The notes below the pieces were generated by a model. The model was not told where the DNA came from, did no database searches, and worked only from the letters and a program-made list of their open reading frames with translations. A DNA stretch of 64,000 nt from Confluentibacter sediminis (GTDB lineage Bacteria > Bacteroidota > Bacteroidia > Flavobacteriales > Flavobacteriaceae): positions 310,001-374,000 of the forward strand of contig NZ_QKPO01000003.1 of NCBI RefSeq assembly GCF_003258355.1. Direction: 5' to 3'. Shown in pieces: positions 37,146-47,140 of the stretch. Position 1 is the stretch's first letter. Each line of letters opens with the position of its first letter. The translations under genes were made by a program, and so were the position numbers.

Positions 37146-38681
37146 CTAAAGAATATCTTTTTTAATATAATCTCCAACACGTAAAGCCATAGCAATGATT
37201 GTCAATGCTGGATTGACTGCTGAACTAGAGACGAAAAAACTACCATCCACAACAAAAAGATTTTTCACATCGTGGGATTGACAAAAAATATCCAACGCCG
37301 ATGTTTTTGAATCATTTCCAAAGCGAACGGTACCATTTTGATGTGCTACCGCTGCAATATCCATATTCTTACTAAAATAAATATGTTTTGGAAAAAAATG
37401 CGAAAACTTACCAGAATGGCTCAAAGCATATTTTAGTTTTTCAGTCAATTTTTCGTGTGGCAACCAATTATTCTTATTGTAAATAACCTTAATCTTTTCA
37501 TCTTTTAACATAATCCTATTATTGGGATCTGGTAAATCTTCGGAAGTCAACCAAAAATCAACGGCATGCTTCGCCATAATATCGAATGTAAATCCTGGGG
37601 CTGGAATGGGACTGTCTCCACTTATTTGAATTTTGTCTGATTTCCCCAACATTTGAATATGACCTAAAGGAAATTCAAAATCCTCACTTCTATGGTAATA
37701 ATCATTAATCCCGAAGGTTTTCCCGAATTTGGTATGATTAGGTTCGGTTGATAATGCTATCATCGCTGAATTGTTATGAAACATATAATGTCTGCCCACA
37801 ACATCTGATGCATTTCCTAATCCGTTAGGGTGCTTATCATTAGCACTTTTTAATAATAATGCAGCCGAATTAATAGCGCCTGCAGACAGTATCACTATAT
37901 CTGCATTAATTATAATATTTTCATTTTGATAATTTACATCAACAGCAGAAATCTCGGTTCCACTAGAATTTGTTAATAATTTATTGACTTGAGCGTTCGT
38001 CCAAAGCGTTACATTGTCATGTTTCAAAGCCAATCTTAAAGAATTTGTTTGGGCATCTGCTTTATGTTCTGTGGGGTCTGGAAATCCATCAAACCGATCT
38101 AACACAAATGGGCCGCTCGCTTTTTTATCAATATCCGGGTTTACTCCGATTGGTAAAGGGAATGGATGTAAACCAAAAGTTTTCAAATCATCTACAACTT
38201 CTTGTATTCTAGGCTCATGTGGAAGAGGTGGCAATGGATACGGATTTTCATCATTTGGATCGGTCGGATCTATGCCTCGCTCGCCGTGAACATTATACAG
38301 TTTTTCAGCTTCTAAATAATAAGGTTTTAAATCCGTATAAGATATAGGCCATTTGGGAGATATACCTCCATAATGTTTTACTTCATTAAAATCACTTTCC
38401 CGCATTCTAAATAAGGCAGCTCCATAAAGTTTGGTATTGCCCCCTACGTTATAATGTTGTCCCGGGCCAAATTCCTTATCATTTTTATCTAACCATTTTT
38501 CCTTTGTGGTATATCTGTTTTTTACAAAGACTTCTTCACTATCCCAATTTTCTTTTTCTATGGGAATATAATCACCCCGCTCGAGAATCAATATTTTTTT
38601 TCCTGAGTCTGCTAATTTATAGGCTATGGTGGCACCTCCTGCCCCAGAACCAATGATAATAATATCGACATGTTTAGTCAT
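37146..38681 (-). CDS. GMC-family FAD-dependent oxidoreductase
   Basis: Flavoprotein of 511 residues. The FAD-binding GSGAGG is at 11-16 (DIIIIGSGAGGATIAYKL) with ILERGD at the end of the second strand. The GMC features GGNTKLYGAALFRM, ILSAGAINSAALLL and the C-terminal active-site regions VAHQNGTVRFG (His) and SSSAVNPALTIIAMALRVGD (Asn) are present. There is no signal peptide, so it is presumably cytoplasmic. GMC enzymes oxidise alcohols and sugars. As the last gene of the SDR-glucosidase-debranching-MFS operon it may oxidise a glucoside or its aglycone. No gluconate-2-dehydrogenase small-subunit partner is adjacent. The exact substrate is unknown. Confidence 0.92.
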   Translation of the reverse strand: MTKHVDIIIIGSGAGGATIAYKLADSGKKILILERGDYIPIEKENWDSEEVFVKNRYTTKEKWLDKNDKEFGPGQHYNVGGNTKLYGAALFRMRESDFNEVKHYGGISPKWPISYTDLKPYYLEAEKLYNVHGERGIDPTDPNDENPYPLPPLPHEPRIQEVVDDLKTFGLHPFPLPIGVNPDIDKKASGPFVLDRFDGFPDPTEHKADAQTNSLRLALKHDNVTLWTNAQVNKLLTNSSGTEISAVDVNYQNENIIINADIVILSAGAINSAALLLKSANDKHPNGLGNASDVVGRHYMFHNNSAMIALSTEPNHTKFGKTFGINDYYHRSEDFEFPLGHIQMLGKSDKIQISGDSPIPAPGFTFDIMAKHAVDFWLTSEDLPDPNNRIMLKDEKIKVIYNKNNWLPHEKLTEKLKYALSHSGKFSHFFPKHIYFSKNMDIAAVAHQNGTVRFGNDSKTSALDIFCQSHDVKNLFVVDGSFFVSSSAVNPALTIIAMALRVGDYIKKDIL

Positions 38682-38692
38682 AGTATTTAACT

Positions 38693-39862
38693 TTAAATTT
38701 TATGATGTTTAAATTTTTTGCTAGCCCAATAAATGATTACAAAAACCATAAAAGCGATTATACCAATCATTTTAAACAGAAAGGACAATGAGTTAGCTTT
38801 GCTCAACAAGCCTAAAAAATTGGTACTTACCGCTGTTCCAAATTGTAACGAAGCGACCAAGACTCCAGAAACGATAACCGCGTTTTTACTGAACTCTTTG
38901 GTTGCCCAACTTACAGAATTAGGAAATATACTTGACATGCAAATGCCGGCTACTCCCATAACTAGAATATTTGTAAATGGCGATTTATAAAGCGGATTAA
39001 AAAAAAGTAACAAGGCCACTAACGACATGGCTAATAAATACACCCATCTTAAATTGAATTTAATAGAGAGTAAACTAAAAGCAATTCTGCCAAATGCCAA
39101 TCCAGACCAAAACATGGCAAGCCCTAATGATGCTTGTTTGATAGATAAGCCCTGACTCTTTAAGAAAACCGTACTATAGCTTCCCAAAGTGCCTTCGCAA
39201 ATTCCATAAAGCACCACAATTATTATAAACCACCATAAATGCTTGGGTATTTTTAAACATCCTTTTATTTCAAAAAGTGGATTTTCTTTAAAACGAACAA
39301 AAAAGACTAAGGCAATTAATCCTATTAAAACAAAAAAAATGGTTAATGGTAAATACTGCCAAGAGTTTGCATTTTTAATAAGACCTAATAGTAATGGCGC
39401 ACCTGCTGTTCCTAGTCCTAATGAAAAATGCAATCCCGTTACCGATGCCAATTCATTTTCAGGGAATAATTGAAATGCCAAAGGATTTAAAACGGTAATA
39501 ACCGCTCCAAATCCAAACCCCAAAAAGGTAGTTCCTAAATACAAAATGATTAATGCCGTTTGCTTTTCCTGTATATAAAAATGGCTTATAAATAACAAAA
39601 GCATGCTTATTATCAAACCTGACAAACCAAGTAATAATGGTTTTTTAATTCCATATTTAGACACCAAAAAAGGTATTGTTAATGCTGAAATTATGGCCAA
39701 CAGAGCTTGTGGAATAAATATACTCCCAAATTCACCGCTTGATAATCCGAACTGTGAAGTATCTGTAAAAATACTTCCCATGGCAGGGAATAAAATTAAG
39801 GATAAACCCGTAAGTAATCCGCCTAGGTACACTATAATGATTTTAAGTTTTCTCTCAATCAT
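38693..39862 (-). CDS. MFS transporter
   Basis: Major facilitator of 389 residues with about 12 hydrophobic segments. It has the inter-domain break after ~190 (FVRFKENPLFEIKG) and a loop 2-3 variant of the family motif (VSKYGIKKPLLLGLSG). Similarity to FucP/sugar-type carriers is loose. It overlaps the upstream debranching gene by 8 bp (start 39862, stop of that gene at 39855) and lies 11 bp from the GMC gene, so it belongs to the same operon and probably imports that pathway's glycoside or sugar. The C-terminal lysine/histidine tail KKFKHHKI is cytoplasmic by the positive-inside rule. Confidence 0.88.
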   Translation of the reverse strand: MIERKLKIIIVYLGGLLTGLSLILFPAMGSIFTDTSQFGLSSGEFGSIFIPQALLAIISALTIPFLVSKYGIKKPLLLGLSGLIISMLLLFISHFYIQEKQTALIILYLGTTFLGFGFGAVITVLNPLAFQLFPENELASVTGLHFSLGLGTAGAPLLLGLIKNANSWQYLPLTIFFVLIGLIALVFFVRFKENPLFEIKGCLKIPKHLWWFIIIVVLYGICEGTLGSYSTVFLKSQGLSIKQASLGLAMFWSGLAFGRIAFSLLSIKFNLRWVYLLAMSLVALLLFFNPLYKSPFTNILVMGVAGICMSSIFPNSVSWATKEFSKNAVIVSGVLVASLQFGTAVSTNFLGLLSKANSLSFLFKMIGIIAFMVFVIIYWASKKFKHHKI

Positions 39863-41792
39863 CTATATCATAGAGTTTATAATCTGAATATAATTTTATT
39901 AAAGCACTAACAGACCATGCTTGTTGGATAGTACCCTTTCCTTGTTTGGGAGTTTTCCCATCAAAAACTTCAGAAATACAATGAATACCAAATTCATTAT
40001 AAAAATGATCTTTTAATGATTGCAGCTCTCTAATAACTTCTTTTTTATTTTCTACACTATCTCCATAGATCTTAAAGAAAGCTTCATAATAAGCCCCTAT
40101 CAAATAAGGCCAAACAGTACCTTGGTGATAGGTATGGTCTCTTTGCCACTGATTTCCAAAATATACACTTTCAAACTTGGGATTGTTTTCGTCTAAAGTC
40201 CGTAATCCGTAAGGAGTCCATAATTTTGATTTAACCGCATTAAAAACGGTTTTCTTTTGTTCTTTTGTTAGCAATGTAAATGGCAAACTCAGACAATATA
40301 TCTGGTTAGGTCTAAAACAATTATCTACTGATTGATTGGGCACTATCACATCGTAAAGAGTGCCTTCGTTATTCATAAACATATTTACGAAATTGGATTC
40401 CAATTTTGTAATTAAATCATCATATTTCGAACCACTTTCAAATGCTAATGCGTCACATAAAAAGTTAAAAATCTTTAATGCATTATACCAAAGTGCATTA
40501 ATTTCGACAGGACAACCCATTCTAGGGGTGATGACAACCCCATTTACCATGGCATCCATCCAAGTAAGTTGTAATCCTTCTTGTCCACCATATAAAAACC
40601 CTTCGGGCGTTACATGAATATTATAGCGAGTTCCCTTAATATGCCAATCTAAAATGTCCTGTAAAACGACGATTTGTTTTTTGATAAATTCTATATCGTG
40701 AAATTTTTTATGATAATCGTACAATGCGACAAAAAGCCATAAAGTCGCATCAATTGTATTGTATTCCACATCCTGATCACTATTATCTGGAAACCGATTG
40801 GGTATCATACCTTGATTAACCTTATCGAAAAATGTAGATAAAATGGACTTAGAGGCTTCTTGATTGCCAGTAGCAATGGTAAGTCCACGCATGGCAATCA
40901 TGGTATCTCTTCCCCAGTCTGTAAACCAATGATATCCTGCTATAATAGAATCGCTATTTGTAGATTTTCTTTTAACCAAAAATTGATGTCCAGAAACCAA
41001 TAAATCTTTATAAAATTTGCTTTTATATTCAGTAGCCTTTTTTGATCGTTTTTGTTTTTCTAAATTGAAGCATTTACTAATATCATTCTCAAGCAGTTTT
41101 TCATTTAAAGTAAATAAAATGGTTAATTCTTCTTGCGGTTGTAACTCACAAGTAATGTAACCAATTCTATAATAATCGCATGCATAGTCCAACCCTCTAT
41201 TGGCTTCCATGGGTAAAAATATATTTTTGTACCAATCTCTAGCCTCCATAAAATTTCCTTTTGTCCATTTTGTGAAAACTGGTAAAGATTCATAATACGG
41301 ATAGGTTTTCAAATAATCTTCCTTTATTTCCGAAAAGAAATTTGTAAATCCATTCTCATGAAAAAGGGTATGATACTCTGTAAAAACATAGAGTGGATGG
41401 ATTTCAAAAGACAATGTTGAGTGTCCTTTATTAATATATTTTATGAATGTGGCATTTTCATGTTCCACCATCAAGATTTCTTTTTCTAAATTGAAATTTT
41501 GGTCTTGGTAAACCCACTTTGGAAAAGGGACTCGATTAAATTCTTTTAAGTATTTATAGCCCTGAGGATATACAATATCTGAATAAGTATTGGTAGATAA
41601 ATCTATGTAGTTACCATTTAAAAAAAGACGTTCTTCAACTTTTGCCACAATCACTTTTCTATCTGTTGGCGGATTTAATGAAGCCACTAAAAGTCCGTGA
41701 TAGCGTCTTGTGTTAGCGCCTTCAACAGTAGATGAAGCAAAGCCACCAATACCATTAGTTACTAGCCATTCTTTCGTAAATTGGTTATCCAT
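39855..41792 (-). CDS. Amylo-alpha-1,6-glucosidase / glycogen-debranching-type enzyme (GH133-like)
   Basis: Intracellular enzyme of 645 residues resembling the prokaryotic debranching family. The N-terminal domain has WLVTNGIGGFASSTVEGANT and RRYHGLLVAS. The (alpha/alpha)6 catalytic domain has GYHWFTDWGRDTMIAMRGL, YNTIDATLWLFVALYDY, QLTWMDAMVNG with PRMGCPVEINALWYNAL, and near the end DHTYHQGTVWPYLIGAY. The acidic residues in WGRD and TWMDA lie where the family's catalytic groups are expected. No glycogen synthase or branching enzyme is nearby, so the substrate may be a short alpha-glucoside rather than glycogen. It starts 6 bp after the stop of the upstream glucosidase. Confidence 0.9.
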   Translation of the reverse strand: MDNQFTKEWLVTNGIGGFASSTVEGANTRRYHGLLVASLNPPTDRKVIVAKVEERLFLNGNYIDLSTNTYSDIVYPQGYKYLKEFNRVPFPKWVYQDQNFNLEKEILMVEHENATFIKYINKGHSTLSFEIHPLYVFTEYHTLFHENGFTNFFSEIKEDYLKTYPYYESLPVFTKWTKGNFMEARDWYKNIFLPMEANRGLDYACDYYRIGYITCELQPQEELTILFTLNEKLLENDISKCFNLEKQKRSKKATEYKSKFYKDLLVSGHQFLVKRKSTNSDSIIAGYHWFTDWGRDTMIAMRGLTIATGNQEASKSILSTFFDKVNQGMIPNRFPDNSDQDVEYNTIDATLWLFVALYDYHKKFHDIEFIKKQIVVLQDILDWHIKGTRYNIHVTPEGFLYGGQEGLQLTWMDAMVNGVVITPRMGCPVEINALWYNALKIFNFLCDALAFESGSKYDDLITKLESNFVNMFMNNEGTLYDVIVPNQSVDNCFRPNQIYCLSLPFTLLTKEQKKTVFNAVKSKLWTPYGLRTLDENNPKFESVYFGNQWQRDHTYHQGTVWPYLIGAYYEAFFKIYGDSVENKKEVIRELQSLKDHFYNEFGIHCISEVFDGKTPKQGKGTIQQAWSVSALIKLYSDYKLYDIDD

Positions 41793-41798
41793 GATGTT

Positions 41799-44432
41799 TC
41801 AAATATCTTCAATTAAATTAGCTATTAATGCTGTCCAACCTGTTTGATGAGAGGCCCCTACACCTCTACCTGTATCACCATGAAAATATTCGTAAAACAA
41901 TATATGTCCTTCAAAATTAGGATCTCTATATGTTTCTGAATGTAATTCATTAATTGGCCTGTTACCGTTTTCGTCTTTTTGGAAAATTTTTATGAGCCTA
42001 TTACCTAGCTCTGATATTATTTGTTCCAAGTTCTGGGAATTATCACTTCCTGTTGGGCATTCAAAACTCAGTCTGTTTCCGTAATAATTGTTATATTCTT
42101 TTAAGGCTTGAATAAACAGGTAATTTAAAGGCATCCAAATAGGCCCGCGCCAATTGGAGTTTCCACCAAAAAGTCCTGTAGTAGATTCAGCCGGTTCATA
42201 ATTTATACTATAATTTACATGGTCTATAATAATGTTATAAGGACTCTCATAAACTTTTGAAAGCGACCTAATGCCATAACTACTTAAAAACTCATCTTCA
42301 TTCAACAAGCTTTTTATTAAAATTTCCATTCGATCTCTAGGCACTAAGGACAGTAATAAATCTCCCCCTTCGACATGATCTTGAATTACCGGATACTTTA
42401 AGCTTTGTTTTCTGTGTTTTCTAAACCATAGAACGCTTTTTGCAAACTTGGGTAGTTTCTCTAAAGTTTCTTTTTTAACACATAATACCGCTGCTAATGA
42501 CAACAGCCCTGCTATAGACTTCACTTTTATAGGTACAAATTCACCATTAGGTAAAATAAGCTTGTCGTAAAAAAAGCCATCTTTCTCATCCCATGTACCA
42601 GAATATTCTAAACTAATTTGATTTAATGCTTCTGCTATATATATAAAATGCCCGAAGTATTTAGTGGCCATATCTTCATACGTAGGATCAACCATAGCAA
42701 TTTCCAAACTCATTTCCAGCATATCTAAGCAGTAAAGTGCCATCCAGGAAGTCCCATCTACTTGTTCTAAAATGCCATTTCCGGGAATACCATGGCTTCT
42801 ATCAAAAACACCGATATTATCTAACCCTAAAAATCCTCCCTCAAAGACATTGTTTTCACTACTGTCTAATCTGTTTACCCACCATGTAAAGTTTAAAGCT
42901 AACTTATTGAACATGCGTTTTAGGAAATCAATATCGCCTAGCCCTATTTTTTTCTTCTCAATTTTATATAATTGCATACTTGCCCAAGCTTGTACCGGTG
43001 GATTTACATCACTAAAATTCCATTCGTAAGCTGGAATTTGCCCGTTTGGTGCCATATACCATTCTCGTGTAAAAAGAATGAGTTGTTCTTTTGCAAAATT
43101 TAAATCTACCAATCCCAAGCTTACACAATGAAAACTTGAATCCCAAGCCGCGTACCACGGATACTCCCATGTATCTGGCATGGAAACGACATCGTGGTTT
43201 CTCAGCGTTTTCCATGAGCTATTTCTTCCTTTAAGACGTTCTGATGGTGGCGTAGGTTGTTTTGGATCTCCTGCTAACCAATCTTCTATTTCATAATTAT
43301 AATACTGCTTAGACCATAACAATCCTGAAAGTGCTTGTTTTTGGATAACGGATAATTCCACTGCTTCACTTTTTGTTATGTGATTATAAAAATCCGCAGA
43401 CTCTTGTTGGCGATTTTCAAAAATAACATCAAAATCGATATCTAGAGGTTCTTTTAAATCTTGATTTGTTAGTCGTAATTTGATAGTTTTTGTAGCACCA
43501 GCTTCTAATTCAAAATCATATAAAGGAGAAAATTTGGTGCCTTCATCTTTTGAAGTTGCCATTGCAAAATCATCATGTATTACAGCATCATGAAATAAAT
43601 CTTTTTTAAATGAATGGTCATTGGGTGTACCAAATAATTTTTCGGTATTCGTTTCATTTTCAGTAAAAAGAAGTTTTGAAGGCGATTCAAAATAAAGATT
43701 ATAATTGCCTACATATACATGATTTACGGTAACAAACGCATTATCATTTTCAATCTTCTTTTTAATGATTGGCTTTTCTGGCATATCCACAAAACTCCAA
43801 AAATTGCGAATCCATAATGTCGGTAAAAGATGAAGTTGCGCTTTTTTATCCGACCGATTTACAATAGATATTTTAATAAGAATATCTTCGGCATCGGCTT
43901 TGGCATATTCTGTATACACATCAAAATATTCATTGGTGTCGAATATGCCTGTATCCAATAGCTCAAATTCCAAATCGGCTTTACTTCTTTTTCTGTTTTC
44001 TGAAACCAACTGATTATAAGGAAATTCATTTTGAGGATATTTATATAAATGCTTCATATAACTATGCGAAGGTGTATTCTCTAGATAATAATATAATTCC
44101 TTCACATCTTCTCCATGATTGCCTTCTGGCCCCGAAAGTCCAAACATACGTTCTTTTAAAATGGGATCTTTGCCATTCCATAAGGCTATTCCGAAACAGA
44201 TATTACAATACCTATCGGATATCCCTGCAATACCATCTTCTCCCCAACGATAGGTTCTGCTACGGGCATGGTCGTGGGTAAAATAATCCCAGGCTGTACC
44301 ATAAGGACTATAATCTTCACGAACCGTTCCCCATTGTCTTTCACTCAAATAAGATCCCCAATGCAACCAATCCTTCTTCTGGCTATAATTTTCTTCTAGT
44401 CTTTTGTGCTCTTCTGTGGTTACTGCCATCAT
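41799..44432 (-). CDS. Large glucosidase of GH63-like (MGH1-type) fold
   Basis: Enzyme of 877 residues without signal peptide. It matches a little-studied bacterial family annotated as glucosidase, similar to GH63. The N-terminal beta-domain has WGSYLSERQWGTVREDYSP and YRWGEDGIAGISDRYCNICF. The (alpha/alpha)6 barrel has WEYPWYAAWDSSFHCVSLGL, MAPNGQIPAYEWNFSDVNPP, GTWDEKDGFFYD, NSNWRGPIWMPLNYL, and the closing FYEYFHGDTGRGVGASHQTG. The acidic residues in AAWDSS and the GDTGRG region are plausible catalytic groups by analogy with clan GH-G. It sits 9 bp after the SDR gene and 6 bp before the debranching gene. The true substrate is not known. M1 and M2 are equally possible starts. Confidence 0.88.
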   Translation of the reverse strand: MMAVTTEEHKRLEENYSQKKDWLHWGSYLSERQWGTVREDYSPYGTAWDYFTHDHARSRTYRWGEDGIAGISDRYCNICFGIALWNGKDPILKERMFGLSGPEGNHGEDVKELYYYLENTPSHSYMKHLYKYPQNEFPYNQLVSENRKRSKADLEFELLDTGIFDTNEYFDVYTEYAKADAEDILIKISIVNRSDKKAQLHLLPTLWIRNFWSFVDMPEKPIIKKKIENDNAFVTVNHVYVGNYNLYFESPSKLLFTENETNTEKLFGTPNDHSFKKDLFHDAVIHDDFAMATSKDEGTKFSPLYDFELEAGATKTIKLRLTNQDLKEPLDIDFDVIFENRQQESADFYNHITKSEAVELSVIQKQALSGLLWSKQYYNYEIEDWLAGDPKQPTPPSERLKGRNSSWKTLRNHDVVSMPDTWEYPWYAAWDSSFHCVSLGLVDLNFAKEQLILFTREWYMAPNGQIPAYEWNFSDVNPPVQAWASMQLYKIEKKKIGLGDIDFLKRMFNKLALNFTWWVNRLDSSENNVFEGGFLGLDNIGVFDRSHGIPGNGILEQVDGTSWMALYCLDMLEMSLEIAMVDPTYEDMATKYFGHFIYIAEALNQISLEYSGTWDEKDGFFYDKLILPNGEFVPIKVKSIAGLLSLAAVLCVKKETLEKLPKFAKSVLWFRKHRKQSLKYPVIQDHVEGGDLLLSLVPRDRMEILIKSLLNEDEFLSSYGIRSLSKVYESPYNIIIDHVNYSINYEPAESTTGLFGGNSNWRGPIWMPLNYLFIQALKEYNNYYGNRLSFECPTGSDNSQNLEQIISELGNRLIKIFQKDENGNRPINELHSETYRDPNFEGHILFYEYFHGDTGRGVGASHQTGWTALIANLIEDI

Positions 44433-44441
44433 CTTGTTTAT

Positions 44442-45260
44442 TTATCCATTGGTTGTAAATCCAGGATAGCATGTCATACCTCCATCAACAAAAATAGTAG
44501 TACCATTAATGTATTCAGATTCATCTGAAGCCAACCAAACTGCCGCGCTTCCAATATCTTCAGGAATACCAATTCTTTTATAGGGTATTAATTTATTTAA
44601 TTCTGTTAAGGCTTCTGGTGTATCCCAAGCTGGCTTATTTATAGGGGTTTTAATAGCACCTGGAGCAATACTATTGCATCGTACTTTTTGAGGGGCATAT
44701 TCTTGACAAATGCTTTCCATAAGCATAACAATGGCCCCTTTGGAAGCAGCATAATTAGCATGACCTGCCCATGGGATGATTTGATGCACCGAACTCATAT
44801 GTATAATTTTCCCAATAGATTTTGATATTTCAGGGCGCATACCCCGACGTAAGAACTCACGAATGGCTTCTCTGGCACATAAAAATTGTCCTGTTAAGTT
44901 AACATCTATTACTAATTGCCAATCGGCTAATGACATATCGTGTAAAGGGGCATCTTTTTGCAAGCCAGCATTGGGTATACAAATATCTACCGTTCCAAAA
45001 TGATTAATGGTTTGCTTAAACATGGACTGTACCTGGTCTTCTTTACTAACATCACATTTTATAGCAATGGCATCACCACAAAGATTATTAATGGCTATTT
45101 TATGAGCTATGTCTTCAGCAATTTCTGGATGTGAATTATAATTTACTACTACATTGGCTCCATCCATCCCTATAGCGGTAGCTACAGCTTCTCCTATTCC
45201 AGAGCTGGATCCCGTAACAATACATGTTTGTCCCGCTAATCTATTATTTGGTTTTTGCAT
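44442..45260 (-). CDS. SDR-family oxidoreductase, glucose 1-dehydrogenase-like
   Basis: Short-chain dehydrogenase of 272 residues, soluble. Cofactor motif TGSSSGIG is at 16-23, PNAG follows beta-4, the catalytic serine is in IIHMSSVHQI, and tyrosine/lysine are in HANYAASKGA. LASDESEYINGTTIFVDGG is typical of glucose 1-dehydrogenase-like SDRs. As the promoter-proximal gene of the five-gene operon (SDR, glucosidase, debranching enzyme, MFS, GMC), it likely oxidises glucose or a keto-sugar released by the hydrolases. The glucose assignment is by family resemblance only. Confidence 0.88.
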   Translation of the reverse strand: MQKPNNRLAGQTCIVTGSSSGIGEAVATAIGMDGANVVVNYNSHPEIAEDIAHKIAINNLCGDAIAIKCDVSKEDQVQSMFKQTINHFGTVDICIPNAGLQKDAPLHDMSLADWQLVIDVNLTGQFLCAREAIREFLRRGMRPEISKSIGKIIHMSSVHQIIPWAGHANYAASKGAIVMLMESICQEYAPQKVRCNSIAPGAIKTPINKPAWDTPEALTELNKLIPYKRIGIPEDIGSAAVWLASDESEYINGTTIFVDGGMTCYPGFTTNG

Positions 45261-45500
45261 GTTATTCTGTGTTTAAATTATGGAATGATTTAATATACTT
45301 ACTATAAAGTAAAGCGTTAAATATTAAACTTTACGTTAAATTTTTTATAATATAAAGTAACAATAAAAAAAATTAACGTTGTATTGATTTAATAGAATAA
45401 ATAAAATGAATTATCAATAAAATAGACTAGTTAAGTAAATATTTACATAAAAAGAGCTATTCTTAAATCTAAATAACACGTATGGGAATAAAACAGGTAT
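45261..45500 (-). promoter_or_regulatory. Upstream region of the SDR-glucosidase operon with repeated CGTTAAA motifs
   Basis: This 240-bp gap holds the operon's promoter. Around 45310-45345 there are two similar copies (AAAGCGTTAAA and TTTACGTTAAA) and an inverted pair GTAAAG...CTTTAC, and ATTAACGTTGT lies near 45380. AACGTT-centred repeats would suit a LacI-type repressor, but no regulator gene is adjacent. The -7/-33 elements could not be placed. Confidence 0.3.
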
Positions 45501-46805
45501 TTAATTTAAAAGCATGTAGGTGAAAATTCCAGAAAGATAGCCTAGAATAGCAACAAACGATATCTTTTTTATATACCAAATAAAATCGATTTTAAAAATA
45601 CCCATGATGGCAACCCCCGCCGCTGAGCCTATAATTAAAATACTACCACCAGTTCCGGCACAATAAGCCAACAGCTCCCAAAAAGCACTATCAACTGGAT
45701 AGACTTCTAAAGTATACATACCCATGGCACCAGCAACCATTGGTACGTTATCGATCACAGAAGATAATATTCCTATCAATCCATTAACCATATAGACACT
45801 ATCAAAATTAGCATCTAAAACTTGTGAAAGTTGTAATAAATGCCCACCTACTTGCAACGCCGCCACAGCTAGTAATATTCCTAAAAAGAACAATATACTT
45901 GGGGTATCAATTCGTGTTAGAATTCCTGTTATTGAAAGCGATTTTTTATGTGCTTCGCTCTTTTTCATATGTAAAACTTCGGTAAGAATCCACATAATAC
46001 TTAAACCAAACAAAATGCCCATAAAAGGAGGTAAATGTGTTATGGTTTTAAAGATAGGCACAAATAATAATGCCGATATTCCAGTCGCAAAAACAATTGT
46101 TTTTTCAAATGTACTTACTTCATTTCTTTTGCGTAATAATTCAGCATTTTCATTGATAATTTCCACATCCCCTTTTAACTTAATACTTAATATAACCAAT
46201 GGTATAAGGGTAGACACTAAACTAGGAATAAAAATTTCGGCAATGATATTTGAAGCTGTAATTTGCCCGCCTATCCACAACATAATAGTGGTTACATCTC
46301 CTATGGGAGACCAAGCACCGCCAGCATTAGCTGCTATTATCATCATAGATGCAAAAATCCATAAATCGTTTTTATCTTTTATCATTTTTCTTAAAACGGC
46401 TGCCATAACTATAGCGGTCGTGAGATTATCTAAAGCAGCCGATAGAAAAAATGTTATAAAACTTAATATAATTAATAAATGACTTTTTTTCTTTATCTTA
46501 ATTTTATCTGTTATCAATCCAAAACCTTCATGTGCATCCATAAGCTCGACAATAGTCATGGCTCCTAAAAGAAAAAACAAGATTTCAGAAATTTCCCCTA
46601 CTTGTTCCAAAAGTGACTCCGAAAGAAAATGTAGAGATTCCATACTTTCTAAATTAGGGAAAATAGTGTCACTACCAAAAACCAACAATGTCCAACAAAC
46701 AACACCCAGGAGTAACGCTGTGGCTGTTTTATTTATATTAATATTATGCTCTAAAGCTATGGCTAGATATCCTAAGATGAAAACAATAATTATGGCTAAA
46801 TACAT
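45501..46805 (-). CDS. nhaD: NhaD-type Na+/H+ antiporter (ArsB/NhaD superfamily)
   Basis: Inner-membrane antiporter of 434 residues that exports Na+ (or Li+) in exchange for protons. It has 11-12 hydrophobic segments. The family signatures ALDNLTTAIVMAAVLRK and NAGGAWSPIGDVTTIMLWIG are visible, as are FLLGAMTIVELMDAHEGFG and a second-half counterpart SSVIDNVPMVAGAMGMYTLE. The repeated ...DN(L/V)(T/P)... segments reflect the inverted-repeat fold, and their Asp/Asn/Thr residues are the likely ion site. It is monocistronic: 240 bp separate it from the glucosidase operon, which runs on the same strand downstream. Its presence suits a marine or salt-exposed organism. Confidence 0.92.
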   Translation of the reverse strand: MYLAIIIVFILGYLAIALEHNININKTATALLLGVVCWTLLVFGSDTIFPNLESMESLHFLSESLLEQVGEISEILFFLLGAMTIVELMDAHEGFGLITDKIKIKKKSHLLIILSFITFFLSAALDNLTTAIVMAAVLRKMIKDKNDLWIFASMMIIAANAGGAWSPIGDVTTIMLWIGGQITASNIIAEIFIPSLVSTLIPLVILSIKLKGDVEIINENAELLRKRNEVSTFEKTIVFATGISALLFVPIFKTITHLPPFMGILFGLSIMWILTEVLHMKKSEAHKKSLSITGILTRIDTPSILFFLGILLAVAALQVGGHLLQLSQVLDANFDSVYMVNGLIGILSSVIDNVPMVAGAMGMYTLEVYPVDSAFWELLAYCAGTGGSILIIGSAAGVAIMGIFKIDFIWYIKKISFVAILGYLSGIFTYMLLN

Positions 46806-47140
46806 ATTGAATACTTTAATTTTTTTATAACGACCGTTATTTAGGTTTATGTTGAATTTTAGAAAATCTATTAATTTTTAGTTGTAGAAACATCTGATAT
46901 AAATTAGTGTATGACATTTTTTATTCTACAAACCTTTTAAGAGAATTTGAGTGTAATTTTACGTAAATTTTGTTGAAATTTTTTCAATAAAACAAAATAA
47001 TTATTGTTAAAAAATAAGGTAAATAAACCACTAAATTTGTAGTACATAGGTTTATACACAAGTTTATACCCTATTTTGTTTTTAGCCTCCATATAAACGA
47101 AAAAAGAAAAGGATTTGTAATTTTACTTAACAACAAAAAG
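46806..47140. other. Divergent intergenic region, nhaD / PH-domain gene
   Basis: A 335-bp AT-rich gap. TAAATTTG at 47032-47039 matches the Bacteroidota -7 element (TAnnTTTG) and lies about 100 bp before the 47141 start, but no well-spaced -33 TTG was found. A short palindrome-like run (TTGAAATTTTTTCAA) lies near 46972-46986. Nothing else was recognised. Confidence 0.35.

Noticed and set aside
46015-46482. A 155-codon open frame on the plus strand
   Set aside because: Antisense to the conserved NhaD transporter frame. The hydrophobic composition is a by-product of the opposite strand.
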